NCBI GenBank assembly: GCA_033032865.1 | Contig: JAWHQI010000258.1 | Coordinates: forward strand, 1,364,001-1,428,000 | Source of the DNA: Dactylorhiza incarnata | Taxonomy: Eukaryota > Streptophyta > Magnoliopsida > Asparagales > Orchidaceae | Direction: 5' to 3' | Length of the DNA: 64,000 bases | Part shown: positions 21,350-34,239 of the stretch, piece after piece | How the letters are laid out: every line of letters starts with the position of its first letter | Position numbering within the stretch: the stretch's first letter is position 1 | Notes under the pieces: model-generated | Databases searched by the model: none | What the model saw: only the letters and a program-made list of their open reading frames with translations | What the model was told of the DNA's origin: nothing | Made by a program: the position numbers and the translations under genes

Positions 21350-22581
21350 TGGAGGCCACGCAGGAGCTTTCCGCACCTACCGGCGCTCGGCGGCCTCCCT
21401 GTACTGGCCGAACATGTTCAAGCAAGTCAAAAACCACGTGGCCGCCTGTCTCCCATGCCAAAAGGCGAAGTATGAGGCAATGTTTCTGGCCGGGTTGCTT
21501 CAGCCCCTACGCATTCCGGATCGAATTTGGGAGGACATTGCTATGGATTTCATCACACGACTTCCCCGGTCCAACGGATTCGATTGCGCCCTTGTCGTGG
21601 TGGACCGACTCTCCAAGTACGTGCACTTTATTCCTCTCCGGCATCCGTAAACGGCAGCGGGTGTAGCTGACAGCTTCATCTCCGGAGTCGTGCGACTCCA
21701 TGGGTTCCCACGATCGATTGTGAGCGATCGCGATCCCCTCTTTTTGAGCAGTTTCTGGACATCCCTATTCCGCCTTCAAGGCACACACTTCCGCATGAGC
21801 TCCATATACCATCCACAAATGGATGGCCAATCAGAGGTTCTCAATCGTTGCTTGGAGACTTACCTACGCTGTTTCATTGGCGAGAGACCGGGCATGTGGG
21901 CCAAATGGTTGGGTTGGCTGAGTATTCATACAACACCGCCTACCAACACGCAGCGGGATCACATCATTTGAAGCTGTCTATGGCCGACCACCACCAGATG
22001 TAGTGCGCCACCTACCCGGAGAGTGCGTCGTACCGAGTTTGGCCGACCACCTCCAAGACCAGGACATCATTCTGGACAGTCTCAAGCATCATCTTCGCCG
22101 GGCCCAAGCAAAAATGACATCCTTCTCCAACCGGAAGCGTCAGGATCTGTCCTTCCAAGTCGGCGAGAAGGTCTTCATCAAGCTCCACCCTTACCGCCAA
22201 CTCACGGTCGCCAAGTGCCCTTTCCCCAAACTCGCGTCGCGTTTCGTTGGGTCGTTCACCGTCATGGCCCAGATTGGGGCCGTCGCCTACAAGATCCAAC
22301 TTCCCGACGGGAGCTGCATCCACCCAGTATTCCATGTCTCTCAGCTTCGCCGCGTCATCGGCGACCATCCAACTTTGGACCACATTCCGACTAATCTTGA
22401 CTACTCCGACTCCGCTGCAATATATCCGCACACCATTCTAGGACGCCGCCACCACCTTCTCGGAGATGCAGCCCCAGAGGAGATCCTTGTGGCGTGGCGC
22501 CACCGTCCCCCGTCCCCCGTCCGAGGCCACTTGGCTGCTGCGAGATTATTTCCGCCGTCAGTTTCCCGACTTCTGCCTTGA
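21350..22581 (+). pseudogene. Integrase 3' fragment of gypsy element 1 (copy 3)
   Basis: Duplicate of 11378-12609 with the same inherited stop and frameshift plus private changes (V-to-A in FDCALVV, T-to-I in SSIYHPQ, R-to-C in VAKCPF). The 3' LTR copy follows at 22612-22991. Confidence 0.9.
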
Positions 22582-22611
22582 GGACAAGACAAATTTTCTA
22601 GACGGCGACAT

Positions 22612-22991
22612 TGTTACGGATATGCACGACGAGGCGCGGACATGGCGGGTCTACAAGCGATGGGAACCGACGTCGGTGGAGAAGGTGGGCCCGGTTGGTG
22701 TCAACGGGGAGAAGCCGACTATGGAAAGCGCCGAGGATATTTAATATTAAAGATGTTGCTATGTTTGCTTTATTTCCTATTTAAATATGTTGCTATGTTT
22801 GAGTTATTTCCTATTTTCTTTTGTATTCGCTCCTCACCACTATAAGAGGGCATGTGGACCTTGTATTTTTGTCTTAGATATGAATTAAAAAAGGGCTGCT
22901 CCCTTGTTTCTTCTCTCTCAACCCTAGCCTCCTTCTTCTCTCTTCCTCTCCGTCGGCCCTCCCCTTACCGGATCTTCTTCGTGCGGTAATA
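22612..22991 (+). repeat. 3' LTR of gypsy element 1 (copy 3)
   Basis: Shifted by 9,972 bp from 12640-13019, nearly identical. Confidence 0.85.
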
Positions 22992-23070
22992 TTATGTCTC
23001 TCAAAAAATTGTTGACGTTAGCTCCTAGTATATCCGGCATGAGAAATAAGAGTTTTGACACATGTGGAAG

Positions 23071-25508
23071 TGTTACGAACTAGCTGCGCTGTATCAGGAA
23101 TTACGAACACAAACGATGAAATTGCATTGCATGAAAATAACACATACAAACTTGGGAAACAGGTTGGGTCCTCCAAAGTGCTCGGAGGCTGGGTCCTCCA
23201 AGCAACTCCTCTCTTCAAAGAGAGCCCAAAACAAGAATGATCTCCAAAGATAAAAGACTCAACCTAATGATTTCTTATATAGATGGAACCCCACTACATG
23301 AGAGAATACCTAAAAGACAAATACATAATTAACTGCGAATACAAGATAATCCATTAAAAGAACCGCGAATTCGAGAGAACTCTATCGTGAGACTGGGGTC
23401 GTCTGAGCGAGCGCATCGCGTGTCTGCAAGACATGAACATAACACTGGCATATTTGTATCAATACACCAATCCTGAAAATCAACCTTGCCCGCAAGGTCG
23501 AGCGAGGGACAGACTTGAAGGCTGCCATTGCAGTGGAAGCATGACAAGTGGGCTATGTCTTCGGTCTGGGTCTTGAAAATCTGAGAAGCAACGATCGAAC
23601 TTGTCAGGATCATGCTTTGATTAAGAGAATGCCCTAGAAATAGTGAGCCCAAGTGGACACCAATATCCAGTTAATTGAAGGGCCACATGAGTATGTAGTG
23701 GGTAGGGAGTGTGCATGGGTCTGTTGTTGGGAGGTCCACAATGAAAAGATAAGGAATAATAATAAGGTTGGGCAGATGGGGGGTGGGGGGCTCAAGAAGG
23801 GCGAAACGTGTATGGCCAATGTGATGGAGAAAAAAGGAAGAAAAATGAAGGGTCTGCCATGTTTCATGCACTTGAGCAACATGTGGTGGGCAGGGTGAGG
23901 GCGTGTGTGTGGGTCTGCGGTTTGGTGGTCCAAGAGAAAAAATTAGAATACAAATTAATTGTGGTGGTGGCAGGGTCCAAGGAGGGGAACAATGCGCTGG
24001 CCCGTGGGATACAAGTGGATACTGTGAAGTGATGGACCTTGTAAGACATCAGTCGGCTACCCATCGTCTGATACTTGTGATGGTGTGAAGCAGGGGATGG
24101 AGACTCTTAGCATGTAACGGCTGTGTGGACACCGAGGAATCGAGAAGAAATGAAACGAGCTGTTGTGGACTAAAACATCAGCTGCGGTAGGGCGTGTTGT
24201 CACAGGGATTGGTGGGTGCTGTCGGCAGAGTGTAGTATGAGGGTAGACGTGTGTGCTGCGGCGGAGGGCTCGAGGAGCCGGAAGGAAAAGCGAGATGGCG
24301 GGAGCGGGGAGGGACAAACAAGGCACACATCACTAATAGTTGGCGGAGAAACGGGAGTGGCATTCTCGAGCGGGTTGGCCGTGGAAGTCGACGACAGATC
24401 CTGCTCGTCGGGTGCTTCATTGGCAGTCGAGAGAGGCGTGTGGGAGCGAGGACTCGCTACTGGCTTTGGAAACCCATGTGGGTTGGCCACGGTTTGCGTT
24501 GAAGGCTCAACTGGTTTGGTTGCGACTGAGGAGAAGCTCAGAGCCCGTGCGCCCGTGTTAATCAGAGGATGCAAGTGGTGGTTGCCGATACATGAATAGT
24601 CCTGAGTGTCGAAATCGAGCTGGTTAGGACTCACTCAGATTAGACCAACGAGCAGTTCCTGGAAGTCCCAGTTTTGCTGTAGGGTGTGGCAGAGCTAGGT
24701 CGGCCGATCGAGTCTCGCAGGGACGACATGTTTCTTCTGAAGGCTCTCGGCGTGCTGAAGTCCCTCTGCGAGCGGTGAGGTGATCGCGGTTTTGAAAGTC
24801 GCGATTGATGTGCCTTCATCTAAGGGAATGAGGTATCAGTTTCGCGCGTAGGTGTCCTCCAGAAGGTGCAGGCTGTTGGGCCCTGTGTTGGAAAGGCCGT
24901 GGTTGCAAAAAGGGAGCCGGTCGTGGCTCTTCAGGGTGTGGATAGCGATCGTTCCTCGGATCCCCCAACCCTTCTGCATCATGATTTCGTCGTAGTGATC
25001 GTGGGTGTGTTCCCCTCCGGTGATGGGATGAACGTTGACAGAGGAGTTGGTTGCCGATGATGGCGAGGGCAACAAACTAATGGTATGTATCTCTGCAGCG
25101 ATTCGATCGCGCTTGTCGAGTCGATCGAGCTTGTCGAGTCGATCGAGTTTGGCCCCGAGACGCTCCTCCATGGCGAGGATGTTTGCGGGCATAATGTTGT
25201 GTCGATCGAGGATCTCGTGGACCGATGCGGCAATGGAGGACGTGGACAAAACATATGGTTTCTTATCAGCGTTTGAAGGAATTGGTGGTGGAAATTCAGC
25301 GACAGAAACCGCAGCCGAAAAACGGCAGGTCGAACCAATTGTTACGAACCAACTGCGTCATATCAAGAATTACGACACAAATGATGGAATTGCATTGCAT
25401 GAAAACTACAGAAACAAACTCGGGAGACAAGCTCCCGCTTAGCACTCGGAGGCTGGGTCCTCCACATCACTCATCTATCCAAAGAGAGCCCAAAACAAGA
25501 ATGATCTT
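23071..25508 (-). mobile_element. Small non-autonomous LTR element (copy 3 of the triplication)
   Basis: Third copy, shifted by 9,972 bp from the first. Small differences include a lost ATG in the leader near 25030 and a C-to-A change near 25407. Confidence 0.65.
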
Positions 25509-25520
25509 CTATTTTGTTAT

Positions 25521-26622
25521 ACAACAACAACAACACTCAAACCTTTATCCCACTATAGTGGGGTCAGCTATATGGATCCTTTGTTGCCATTGTGCCCTAT
25601 CTTTAGTCATAATCTCATTAATGCCTAAGTACATCATGTCTTTCCTTATAGTTTCATTCTAAGTCTTTATTGATCTACCCCTCCCCCATTTAACATGTTT
25701 AGTGACTAAACTCTCACAACGCCTAACATGTGCCTTTAATGGTCTCCTTTGTACATGTCCAAACCATCTTAGTCGAGCTTCTCATATCTTCTCTACAATT
25801 GGTGCCACTCCTGTCTTATCCCCGATACATTCATTCCTAATTTTATCCAGTCTCGTGTGTCCACACATCTACCTATGCATTCTCATCTCCGCAACTCCAT
25901 TTTTGCTCATGTACACAGTTCACTGCCCAACACTCAGAACCATAGAGCATCGCTGGTCTACTTACAGTACGATAAAACTTGCCTTTAAAATTTAATGGTA
26001 CTTTATGATCACATAAGATCCTAGATGCGCATCTCCACTTCAACCAACCTGCTTGGATTCTATGTATGACATCTTTATCACCACCTCCATCTTTTTGAAC
26101 TATCGATCCAAGATATTTAAAGCTCTCACTGCGGGAAATATCTTGATCTCCCAATTTAATAACGAAGTCATACGTCTTTCTTGCACTGCTAAATTTATGC
26201 TCCATATACCCCGTCTTTGCTCTGTTCAACCTAAAACCCTTCTTTTCTAAAGTGTCTTGCCAAGATTCAAGTTTCGCGTTTACACCCTCGCACGTCTCAT
26301 CGACCAAAACAATATTATCCACAAACAATAAACACCAAGGTATTGCTTGTTGGATATGTCCGGTGAGCTCATCTAAGATAAGGGTAAAGAGATAAGGGCT
26401 TAAAGCTGAACCTTGATGTAAGTCAACAGTGAAGGAAAATTCCTGTGTTAATCCTCCAGATGTCCTCATCCTCGTCACTGAATTTGTATACATATCTTTG
26501 ATTATGTCAATGTATGATACATTTACCCCTTTCTTACTCTCCAAAAGATCTCTCTTGGAACCCTATCATAAGCCTCCTCAAGATCGATAAACAACATATG
26601 CAAATCTTGTTTTCTTTTTCGA
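25521..26622 (-). mobile_element. RTE-type LINE, 5'-truncated
   Basis: Minus-strand LINE of about 1.1 kb flanked by a 17-bp target duplication (ATCTTCTATTTTGTTAT at 25504-25520 and 26623-26639). The 3' end is a short (GTT)n tail (ACAACAACAACAAC on the plus strand) preceded by the CCCACTATAGTGGG palindrome seen in plant RTE elements. The ORF (25873-26544) gives RT motifs: HQGSALSPYLFTLI, LLFVDNIVLVDET (catalytic box altered from the usual FADD) and FKYLGSIVQKDGG. Just upstream, in another frame, lies [17 protein letters not shown], so the RT is frameshifted. The endonuclease and the N-terminal RT are missing. Partial copies at 15549-16339 and 20535-21325 come from the triplication. Confidence 0.9.
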
Positions 26623-26639
26623 ATCTTCTATTTTGTTAT

Positions 26640-26884
26640 GTTATACTAAAACTAACATAAAGAACACAATTTTATTTTTTCTTGTATAAGAAACATGTTT
26701 AGCTGTCTTCATAAATAAGTGAATCCAAACATTTTTTTTACAAAATTTAGGATAGCATAATATTTCCTTCGCAATAACATCATCAACTAGAATATATATT
26801 AGTCAGAGATAAAAATTATGACAGCATAATAGTAATAATTAAGAACATGATGATATACCAGTACATACAAACTATAGAAGTGGT
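26640..26884. other. Intron 1 sequence between LINE and copia remnant
   Basis: AT-rich with no gene or repeat I can assign. It follows the right-hand target duplication of the LINE. Confidence 0.5.
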
Positions 26885-27329
26885 AACTTAAGTTGAAGTC
26901 AATATCAAGTCACAAATTATTATGCTTAATATTAACAACAATGAGGTAGATAGTAGTAATGACACTTTTGTAATTCTTGTGTGTGATTCCTCTGTCTATT
27001 ATTCCTTGCACTCCCATTATATCTCCCATCCAGGACATACAACAAACCCAAATGACTCCTTCTCGGTCTCTGATCTCTCCCCTTCGCATAGCTAATCATC
27101 GCAATTCGCAGGCATACTGGTGCACAAAAATCACATACTTCTATGGTTCTACTTCTACCAATAACCATTTTCCCATTGTTCTTTTGAAGACAAAACACAT
27201 GTGCAAAACATCCTATTTCAAATTATGTTTCTTACCATAATCTCATCCATGAACCTAGCTTTCATTACCTTTTTGTCTTCGATTCCTATTCCCAGGAATT
27301 GATAGGACACACTAGTGATCTCTGAATGG

Positions 27330-27533
27330 AAAAGACTATGAAGGAGGAATATTCTCACTTGATAAGAATCGTACATGGAACAATTCCTAACTATTTTCGG
27401 GAAAGAGAGCTATTGGATCAATGTGGGTATTCTTAGTGAAACAAAACCAAATGGCATGGTAGAATGCCATAAAGCATAATTAGTTGCTCAAGGATATACC
27501 CATACCCAAGAGGTAGACTATCATAAGACGTTT
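27330..27533 (+). pseudogene. Copia RT N-terminal fragment
   Basis: Contains, with stops and shifts, the copia RT start pattern: an AMKEEY-like helix, GKESYWINVGILSETKPNG and LVAQGYTHTQEVDYHKTF. The conserved line continues at 36205 after the gypsy insertion (FTLVVKM). Confidence 0.75.
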
Positions 27534-28694
27534 TGTCACGACCCGTCTAATAACAACTATCAGAGTGTGCTATGGGCGGGTCGTGATGCCACAAGACCTA
27601 AGTGATTCATGATTTTTCTGTAGAGACTTCCAATATAACATTACATGCTTATGAGCAATGATTCTTGCGCTGTCAGATACAGTTAATAACTTAGACACAT
27701 GTATAAAGTAACTTAAATTCTTAGTTTGCAAGTGAGAGGGAATTCTCCACTTGCCTTAAAGTGATGCCAAAACTACCAGTGACAACTAAGAGGCGCAAGC
27801 AGAAACAAGGACCCTATTGAACCTGATCAAACACCATCATAATTGATATATGACATAAAGGGAATTCATACGCTAGCACAGACTATTTAATCAACACGGA
27901 ACTTTGATCAAGAACGGGTTTAGGTATTTACCCCCCTTAAGAGTGAGGGGAGAAGAGATACCACGAAGGATCGGGGACTTGGCGGCGCTCGGGTGACGAA
28001 AACCCTAAATCGGTGAGGGTTTTGGAGAGGTTCCACCACTGGATTCGACGTGCGGCACCGGAAACACAAATAAATTCGGAATTAGGCAATTATACGGCGA
28101 ATACATGATGAATCGACGAAATCACTTTAATTGGGGAGCGAAATTATCATAATAATTTAGACCAAATCTGAAACAATGAGATTGGAGGAGTTCCTCACCC
28201 AAGGAGACCAGATCTGGGCTCAAAAATCCGAGTAGAGGAGGTTTCGAGCAAACCCTAGACGACCCTCTTGCTATCCACCGACCCAATCGCATCGGGAGAG
28301 GGATGGAGAAGCTGCCTACACTTGGAGGAGAAGGAGGTTACCGGTCCTTTGGAGCAGAGGGAGTGCTGCTGAAGGAAGGAGAGGATTGCTGCCCACTGCT
28401 GGAGGTCCCCCAGAGGAAGGGGGAGAAGGGGCTGTCGGCCTCAAGAAGGGAGGCTGTCGGCCACCGCAGGAGGAGCAGGAGGCGGAGGAGGTCACGACAG
28501 GAGGAGGAGAAGGCGTCGACGCTACGGGAGACGGGAGACGGGAGATGTCGCGCGCGGAAGACAGGGAGCGGGAGATGGGATTGGGAAACCTAGCGTGCGG
28601 GAGAATTTAATTGAGAGAGGGGGGTAGGGGGTGCGGCTAGACAAATAGGGAAGAGATTTATTAATATCATTAGATTTTTATAAGGGTTGTTACA
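27534..28694 (-). repeat. 3' LTR of gypsy element 2 (shortened)
   Basis: On the plus strand it starts TGTCACGACCCGTC and ends GGGTTGTTACA. At about 27598 it lacks ~800 bp that are present in the other LTR (about 34293-35113). The minus-strand purine tract AGTAGGGGAGAA lies immediately before it. ORFs inside (28303-28610) are GAG-rich LTR sequence, not genes. Confidence 0.85.
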
Positions 28695-28870
28695 TTCTCC
28701 CCTACTTAGGAAGTTTCGTCCCGAAACTTTTTGAGGATTTCTTGAATGCGCCCTCTTATGGCAAAGATTCAGGTGCCATTAATTTCAAACAAGATTTGCA
28801 GATCAAGTCATGAAAACTAACTATGAACATAACAAGATGAGAGGAGAACAAGTTCAGAGTCTTACCAAAA

Positions 28871-31800
28871 TCAAGAGAAAAGATGCGGATACTTGTTACG
28901 CATGTCAGATTCAAGTTCCCAGGTGTACTCCTCAAACTTGCCATGCGTCCAAAACACTTTTACCATAGGAATGGTTCTTTTTCGAAGCTTGCGTTTTTGA
29001 TACTCCACGTTCTTAGCAGGCTCGACTGTATACGAAAGATTGGCTTCAGGAATCACGGGAATCTCTTCAATGATGCGGTTAGGATCATGAATGTACTTCC
29101 GAAGCTGACTGACATGGAAGACATTGTGAACACCAGCAAAAGAAACAGGTAACTCAAGGCGATAAGCAGATTCCCCAACACGCTCCGAAATAGAAAACGG
29201 TCCCATGAACCTCGAGCTAAGCTTGTGATGGCGACCAAACTGTTTCACCCCAGGAGTAGGGGAAACCTTCAGGAACACCTGATCACCCACAACAAATACT
29301 AACGGACGGCGGCGCGGGTTTGCATACTTCCTCTGCCTCTCGATAGCACGACTGAGCTAAAGTCGAGTCTTCTTTGTGGCTTCTTCCATTTCCTGGAGTA
29401 ACTCAGGTCCTAACACAACATTTTCACCAACTTCTGACCAATAACGAGGGGTCCTATAACGTCGCCCATACAGTGCTTCGAAAGGGGCCATCCGGAGGCT
29501 CTCTTGATAGCTATTGTTGTAGGCAAACTTGACCAAAGGTAAGTGCTCATCCCAAGCTCCCTTGTAGTCCAAAATATAACACCGAAGCATGTATTCAAGA
29601 ATCTGATTAACTCTTTCGGTCTGACCATCGGTTGTCGGATGATAAGCGGTGCTCAGGTTGAGATCGGCGTCCAACGCTTGTTGAAATCCTTTCCAAAAAT
29701 GAGAAACAAATCTCGAGTCACGATCTGATACAATCCGCAAAGGGATCCCGTGAAGCCTAACGATCTCCGACACATAGATTCGAGCCATCTTCTTAGTAGA
29801 GTGACCTTCCCTATAAGGGATGAAGTGGGCTACCTTGGTCAACCGATCCAATATGACCCAAATCGCATCGTGCCCTCTCGGAGTGCGAGGCAGACCTATG
29901 ATAAAATCCATAGAGATGCCCTCCCACTTCCATTCAGGGATGGGAAGAGGCTGCATAAGACCACCAGGATACTGACGCTGAGCTTTCACCTTCTGGCACG
30001 TCAAACATCAAGAAACGAAGCAAGCTATAAAATTCTTCATACTAGGCCACCAAACAATCTGTTTCAAGTCCTGATACATCTTATTATTGCTCGGGTGGCC
30101 AGATGTGCGGGATTCATGAGCTTCTCGACATATAACATCAAGTAATTCAGGAACATCGGGGATGCAAAGACGGCCTCGGAAACGCAAAACATCATCAGAG
30201 ATAGAGAAATCCGGAAGAGACTCAAGTTCAGCCCTTCGGCGGATGCGCTGGAGAACGGGGTTGGAAGGCTGCAAATCTTTCACCTGCTCCACCCACGACG
30301 GACCAAAAATCTGACCTTGACCTTCTGGTGAGATGGATATGTCCATCGAGGTCACCAACCAGATCTGCAAGAGTAGCTGACATGGGTGCACAAGAGAAGT
30401 GAAAACATGACGACTTAACGCATCAGCTACCGCATTGGCCTTGTCGGGAACATAAGTAAGCTCCAAATCATACTCTGCTACAAATTCGACCCACCGCCTC
30501 TGACGAAGATTGAGATCCTTCTGATCGAAGATATACCTCAAGCTCTGATGGTCAGTGAAGAAGTGACACTTCACGCCATAGAGATAATGTCGCCAAAGCT
30601 TCAAAGCAAACACCACTGCAACGAACTCCAGATCATGGGTGGGGTAGTTGTGCTTGTGGGTCTTCAACTGTCTCGACCCATAAGCGATAACACGGTCATC
30701 CTGCATCAAGACACATCCCAACCCAATCCCGGAGGCGTCAGTATAAACTGAGAAATCTGTCCCCTTCGAAGGGCTAGAACTGGCGCCGAACACAGACGCT
30801 GCTTCAGTTCCAAGAAGGCATGCTCACACTGATCTGACCACTCGAATCTAGCATGCTTCTGGGTTAGCCGTGTCAGGGGAGCAGCAAGAGAGGAGAAACC
30901 CTCGACGAAACGTCGGTAATAACTAGTTAATCCAAGAAAACTGTGAATTTCAGTAGGGGTAGAAGGTTGCTTCCAGTCCAAAACTGGAGAAATCTTGGCA
31001 GGATCAACAGAAAGTCCATCTCCTGAAATAACATGGCCTAAGAAGGCAACACGATCCAACCAGAACTCACATTTCGCCAATTTGACATAAAATTGATGCT
31101 GACGAAAGGTGGAAAGAGTGAGTCTAAGATGAGCAACATGCTCCCCACGACTCTTGGAATAGACCAGACTGTCATCAATGAACACGATGATGAACTTATC
31201 CAGATATTCACGGAAGACATGGTTCATCATATCCATAAACGCAAAAGCAGCATTAGTTAACCTAAAGGACATAACTAAGAATTCAAAATGTCCATACCGA
31301 GTCCGGAAGGCGGTCCTGGGAATGTCAGATTCTTTGATCTTTAGCTGATGGTAACCCGACCTGAGATCTATCTTGGAAAAGACGGTGCTACCCTTGAGCT
31401 GATCAAATAGATCATCCACGCGCGGAAGGGGATGCTTATTCTTGATTGTAACTTTATTCAGATCCCGATAATCGTTGCACAGCCTCATGGAGCCATCCTT
31501 CTTTTCACGAAGAGGACGGGGGCTCCCCAAGATGAAGAGCTAGGACAGATGTATCCACGCTCAAGCAGTTCATCCAGCTGCGATCTAAGCTCCTCAAGTT
31601 CGCGCGGGGCCATACGATACAAAGCCTTAGATATGGGGCGCGTCCCAGGCTCTATATCAGTAGAGAACTCTACATCTCGATCAGGAGGCATCCTAGGCAA
31701 TTCGGCGGGGAACACGTCAGGAAACTCAGAAGCAATCAGGATAGACTCGAGTTGAGGAGTGACAGCATCCGAAAGCGAAGCAAATACAAAACTAGCAGAA

Positions 31801-32189
31801 CATCCTTGACTGAGAAGGCGAGTGACGCGCACAGCAGAAATTACCTTCAGGTGGCTGCGGGTCTGAACGTGAATGCTGAAGTCCTTGCCATCGATGCTGA
31901 GATTGACCCTCTTCGCCACACAGTCCATCTTTGCTTTATACGCAACCACCCAATTCATGCCCAAGATTACATTGAACTCAGTCATTTTCAGAACTATGAG
32001 GTCGGCGGAGACTTGCAATTCACCCAGCAAGATCAAACACTTTGGAATTCTCCTACTAGAAAGGTGCAGATGACCGGACACAGAGATCTCGCAAGGGACC
32101 TCAAGTGGGGAAGTAGGCCAACAATGAAGGTCCACAATATGGCGAGCGATGAAAGAGTGAGATGCACCAGAATCAAATAAAATTTGCAT
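28871..32189 (-). pseudogene. pol: Pol of gypsy element 2 (PR-RT-RH-IN-chromodomain)
   Basis: Read right to left. Protease: ILFDSGASHSFI at about 32185. [22 protein letters not shown], then [14 protein letters not shown], where the catalytic IDD is intact but the usual DILVYS is DSLVYS. RNase [16 protein letters not shown] and [20 protein letters not shown]. Integrase: H2C2 region ending near 30000 (CFVS/TCQKVKAQ), core WKWEGISMDFIIGLP, RIVSDRDSRF, STAYHPTTDGQTERVNQ. The GPY/F-like region HVSQLRKYI precedes a chromodomain ending VFWTHGKFEEYTWELE (about 28871-28990). Frame breaks occur near 31485-31530, 30706-30793, 30004-30008 and 29290-29357. Apart from these the domains are well conserved, so decay is moderate. 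Confidence 0.9.
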
Positions 32190-32290
32190 CCACTTATTCT
32201 TTGACCCTAAATCTCCCTAGAAGAAAGGAATCATAATCGCATTCACGATTATTCTACACTAAGGCATGCAAACTAAGATGCAGAAAATAA

Positions 32291-33560
32291 TTAAATAAAC
32301 ACCAACGCATACATACCCGAGATGATGTCGGTAGACGCAAGCGCCTCGCCCTGAGAGATGATATTCAACACAACCTTGCCCTTCTCTTGAGCTCCAGAAA
32401 CAGCTTGTAGAGACTGAGCAGGGATCGGGCTTTCCTTCATGAGACAGTCTTGGACGTGGTGCCCAACTTGCCCACACCTGTAGCAAGCATTCTGCTTACG
32501 GCGACAGTCCTTTACCAAGTGGCCCGGTCTCTTGCAGTAAGCACAGACAGAGGCGGCAGAGGCAAGCGTCATTTGAGGTTGTTGCGCAAGAATACCCATC
32601 TTCTGCTTCTTCAGGAGGGAGCGACAGACTTGGGCGGCATGACCCACCTTGTGGCAGAAGGCACACACCTCCTTGGACTTGAAGCCTTGCTCCTGAGATG
32701 GAGCACCCTTGCGCTTGAGGTCAGAGGTGACGACGTTGCTAGAACCATGCTGAACTTTCTTGGCAGTACGATCCAGCTCAATGACTTCCACTTGCAAGGC
32801 GGCACCCACAGTCTCGGTGTAGGTGGTGGCGCCATGAGCTACCACATGCTGGCGGAAATCATATCGAAGTCCCTTCACGAAACGACTGATCTTCTTGGAC
32901 TCATCAGGCACAAACTCTGCGACAAGGAGGGATAGGCGAGAGAACTCCTTTTCGTACTCGATCACTGTCCTGCCGGGCTGCTGGAGAGACAAGAACCTCT
33001 CAGCCATCTTGTCTCGCTCCACAGAAGAGAGAAACTTCTCCAAGATAGCTTCTTTGAACTGCCCCAAGTCAAGGTGGCATAATTCGGGAGACCGCGACGC
33101 TGAAGCCACCAGGTGTAAGCATCCTCGGTCAGCTGGTAGGCCGCAAGGAGAACCTTCTGAGCCTCCGGAACTCCAGCATACTCGAAATGCTTCTCCATCT
33201 GGGAGAGCCATTCAGATATCACAAAGTAATCTCGATTGCCATCGAAAGACGGCGGATTCAGCCTCTTGAATGCCAGAGTATCTGCCATTGCTACGAGCGG
33301 GGCAGCCAGGCTTGACACGAGCGGGGTCACCATGGTGACGGCAGGCGAGCCGGTCCCAGAACTCCAGGAGGGGCAGTGGTGATAGCAACTCCAGCTGTCC
33401 CTGCGCTGCCGGAACCAAAGGCTGGATCAGGAGTTTGGCAATCCTCTTCCAGGCGGGTGAGACGTTCCAGAATCTGCCTCAGCAGCTGGGCAGTGGCATC
33501 TCCAGAAGCTCCTCCCGCTGAAGAGGTAGCCTGCTTGCGTTGCGGTCGCTTAGGAAGCAT
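32291..33560 (-). pseudogene. gag: Gag of gypsy element 2, frameshifted
   Basis: Starts near 33560 with a basic, Ser/Ala-rich N-terminus and LLRQILERLTRLEEDC (coiled-coil-like). It shifts near 33330 to LNPPSFDGNRDYF and WLSQMEKHFEYAGVP, then near 33060 to the Gag core (FLSLQQPGRTVIEYEKEF, RFVKGLRYDFRQHVV). Three CCHC-type zinc knuckles follow at about 32680, 32555 and 32480 (CAFCHKVGHAAQVC, CAYCKRPGHLVKDC, CYRCGQVGHHVQDC). Three tandem knuckles are more than the usual one. Confidence 0.85.
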
Positions 33561-34224
33561 CTAGAAAGGGACACAAAAGAATCGAGTAAGAGAAACAGTT
33601 ACGCTAAACATAAATGGTTGAGACTAGAGGTTCTTGCATTCTAATACTGTCGAATACGCAAATCATGTAATAGTTTCAGCATTTTCATTGGACAACTCTA
33701 GGTAATGATCATGTAAATGCAAAAATTAAATCACGTGCGATGATAAATGATTTGTAAATCCATGCGTGTATATTCATCATCTGTTGTTCTTAGCTTAATA
33801 CTTGTGCAATGATTTATGATATGCATGCAATGCAATTTTGTGCCTAGAATGCATTCTTATAAATGTTCATGAATGACTACACATGCCATGTTATGTGCCA
33901 ATTTCACCTAACATGTCATGCATATTATGATACTAATGCAATCCCACATAAAAATATTAAACTGCCCATAACCATTTAATATTCGCAAGCGGTGTATATC
34001 CTCCTAGTGGAAAATTCATATGCACATAAATGTTAAGTTTGCCCATAACCCCTTAACATTCATGTGCATATTACTCATGTTTATGAGTGTAATGTGAGTG
34101 CTTCAGCCTTGAACAACAGACAACGACAAGGTGAGTGAAGAAATGAAGCATGCATATTTATTTATATAAGAGAGTTCAAAATATGTAGAAATTATAAAAT
34201 ACTAAATCTTTAGATGCTCAACCT

Positions 34225-34237
34225 GGCTCTGATACCA
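34225..34237 (-). promoter_or_regulatory. Primer binding site of gypsy element 2
   Basis: The plus strand reads GGCTCTGATACCA, that is TGGTATCAGAGCC on the minus strand, complementary to the 3' end of plant initiator tRNA-Met. It lies two bases from the 5' LTR end. Confidence 0.9.
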
Positions 34238-34239
34238 AC

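Larger units (their letters stand above)
11378..26311 (+). repeat. Tandem triplication, 4,986-bp period
   Basis: Three head-to-tail copies: 11378-16339, 16364-21325 and 21350-26311. Each 4,962-bp copy starts inside the integrase of gypsy element 1 (GGAGGCCACGCAGG) and ends inside the LINE (CGACCAAAACA). Copies 1/2 and 2/3 are joined by the same 24-bp filler. Only copy 1 is contiguous with the 5' part of the gypsy element, and only copy 3 with the rest of the LINE and its right-hand target duplication, so the triplication came after both insertions. Copies differ by scattered substitutions only. All ORFs after about 16430 repeat those of copy 1. Confidence 0.95.

Noticed and set aside
28303..28610. 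Frames of 74-96 residues near 28303-28610 and 35843-36154
   Set aside because: They lie in the two LTRs of gypsy element 2 and reflect GAG-rich repeats.
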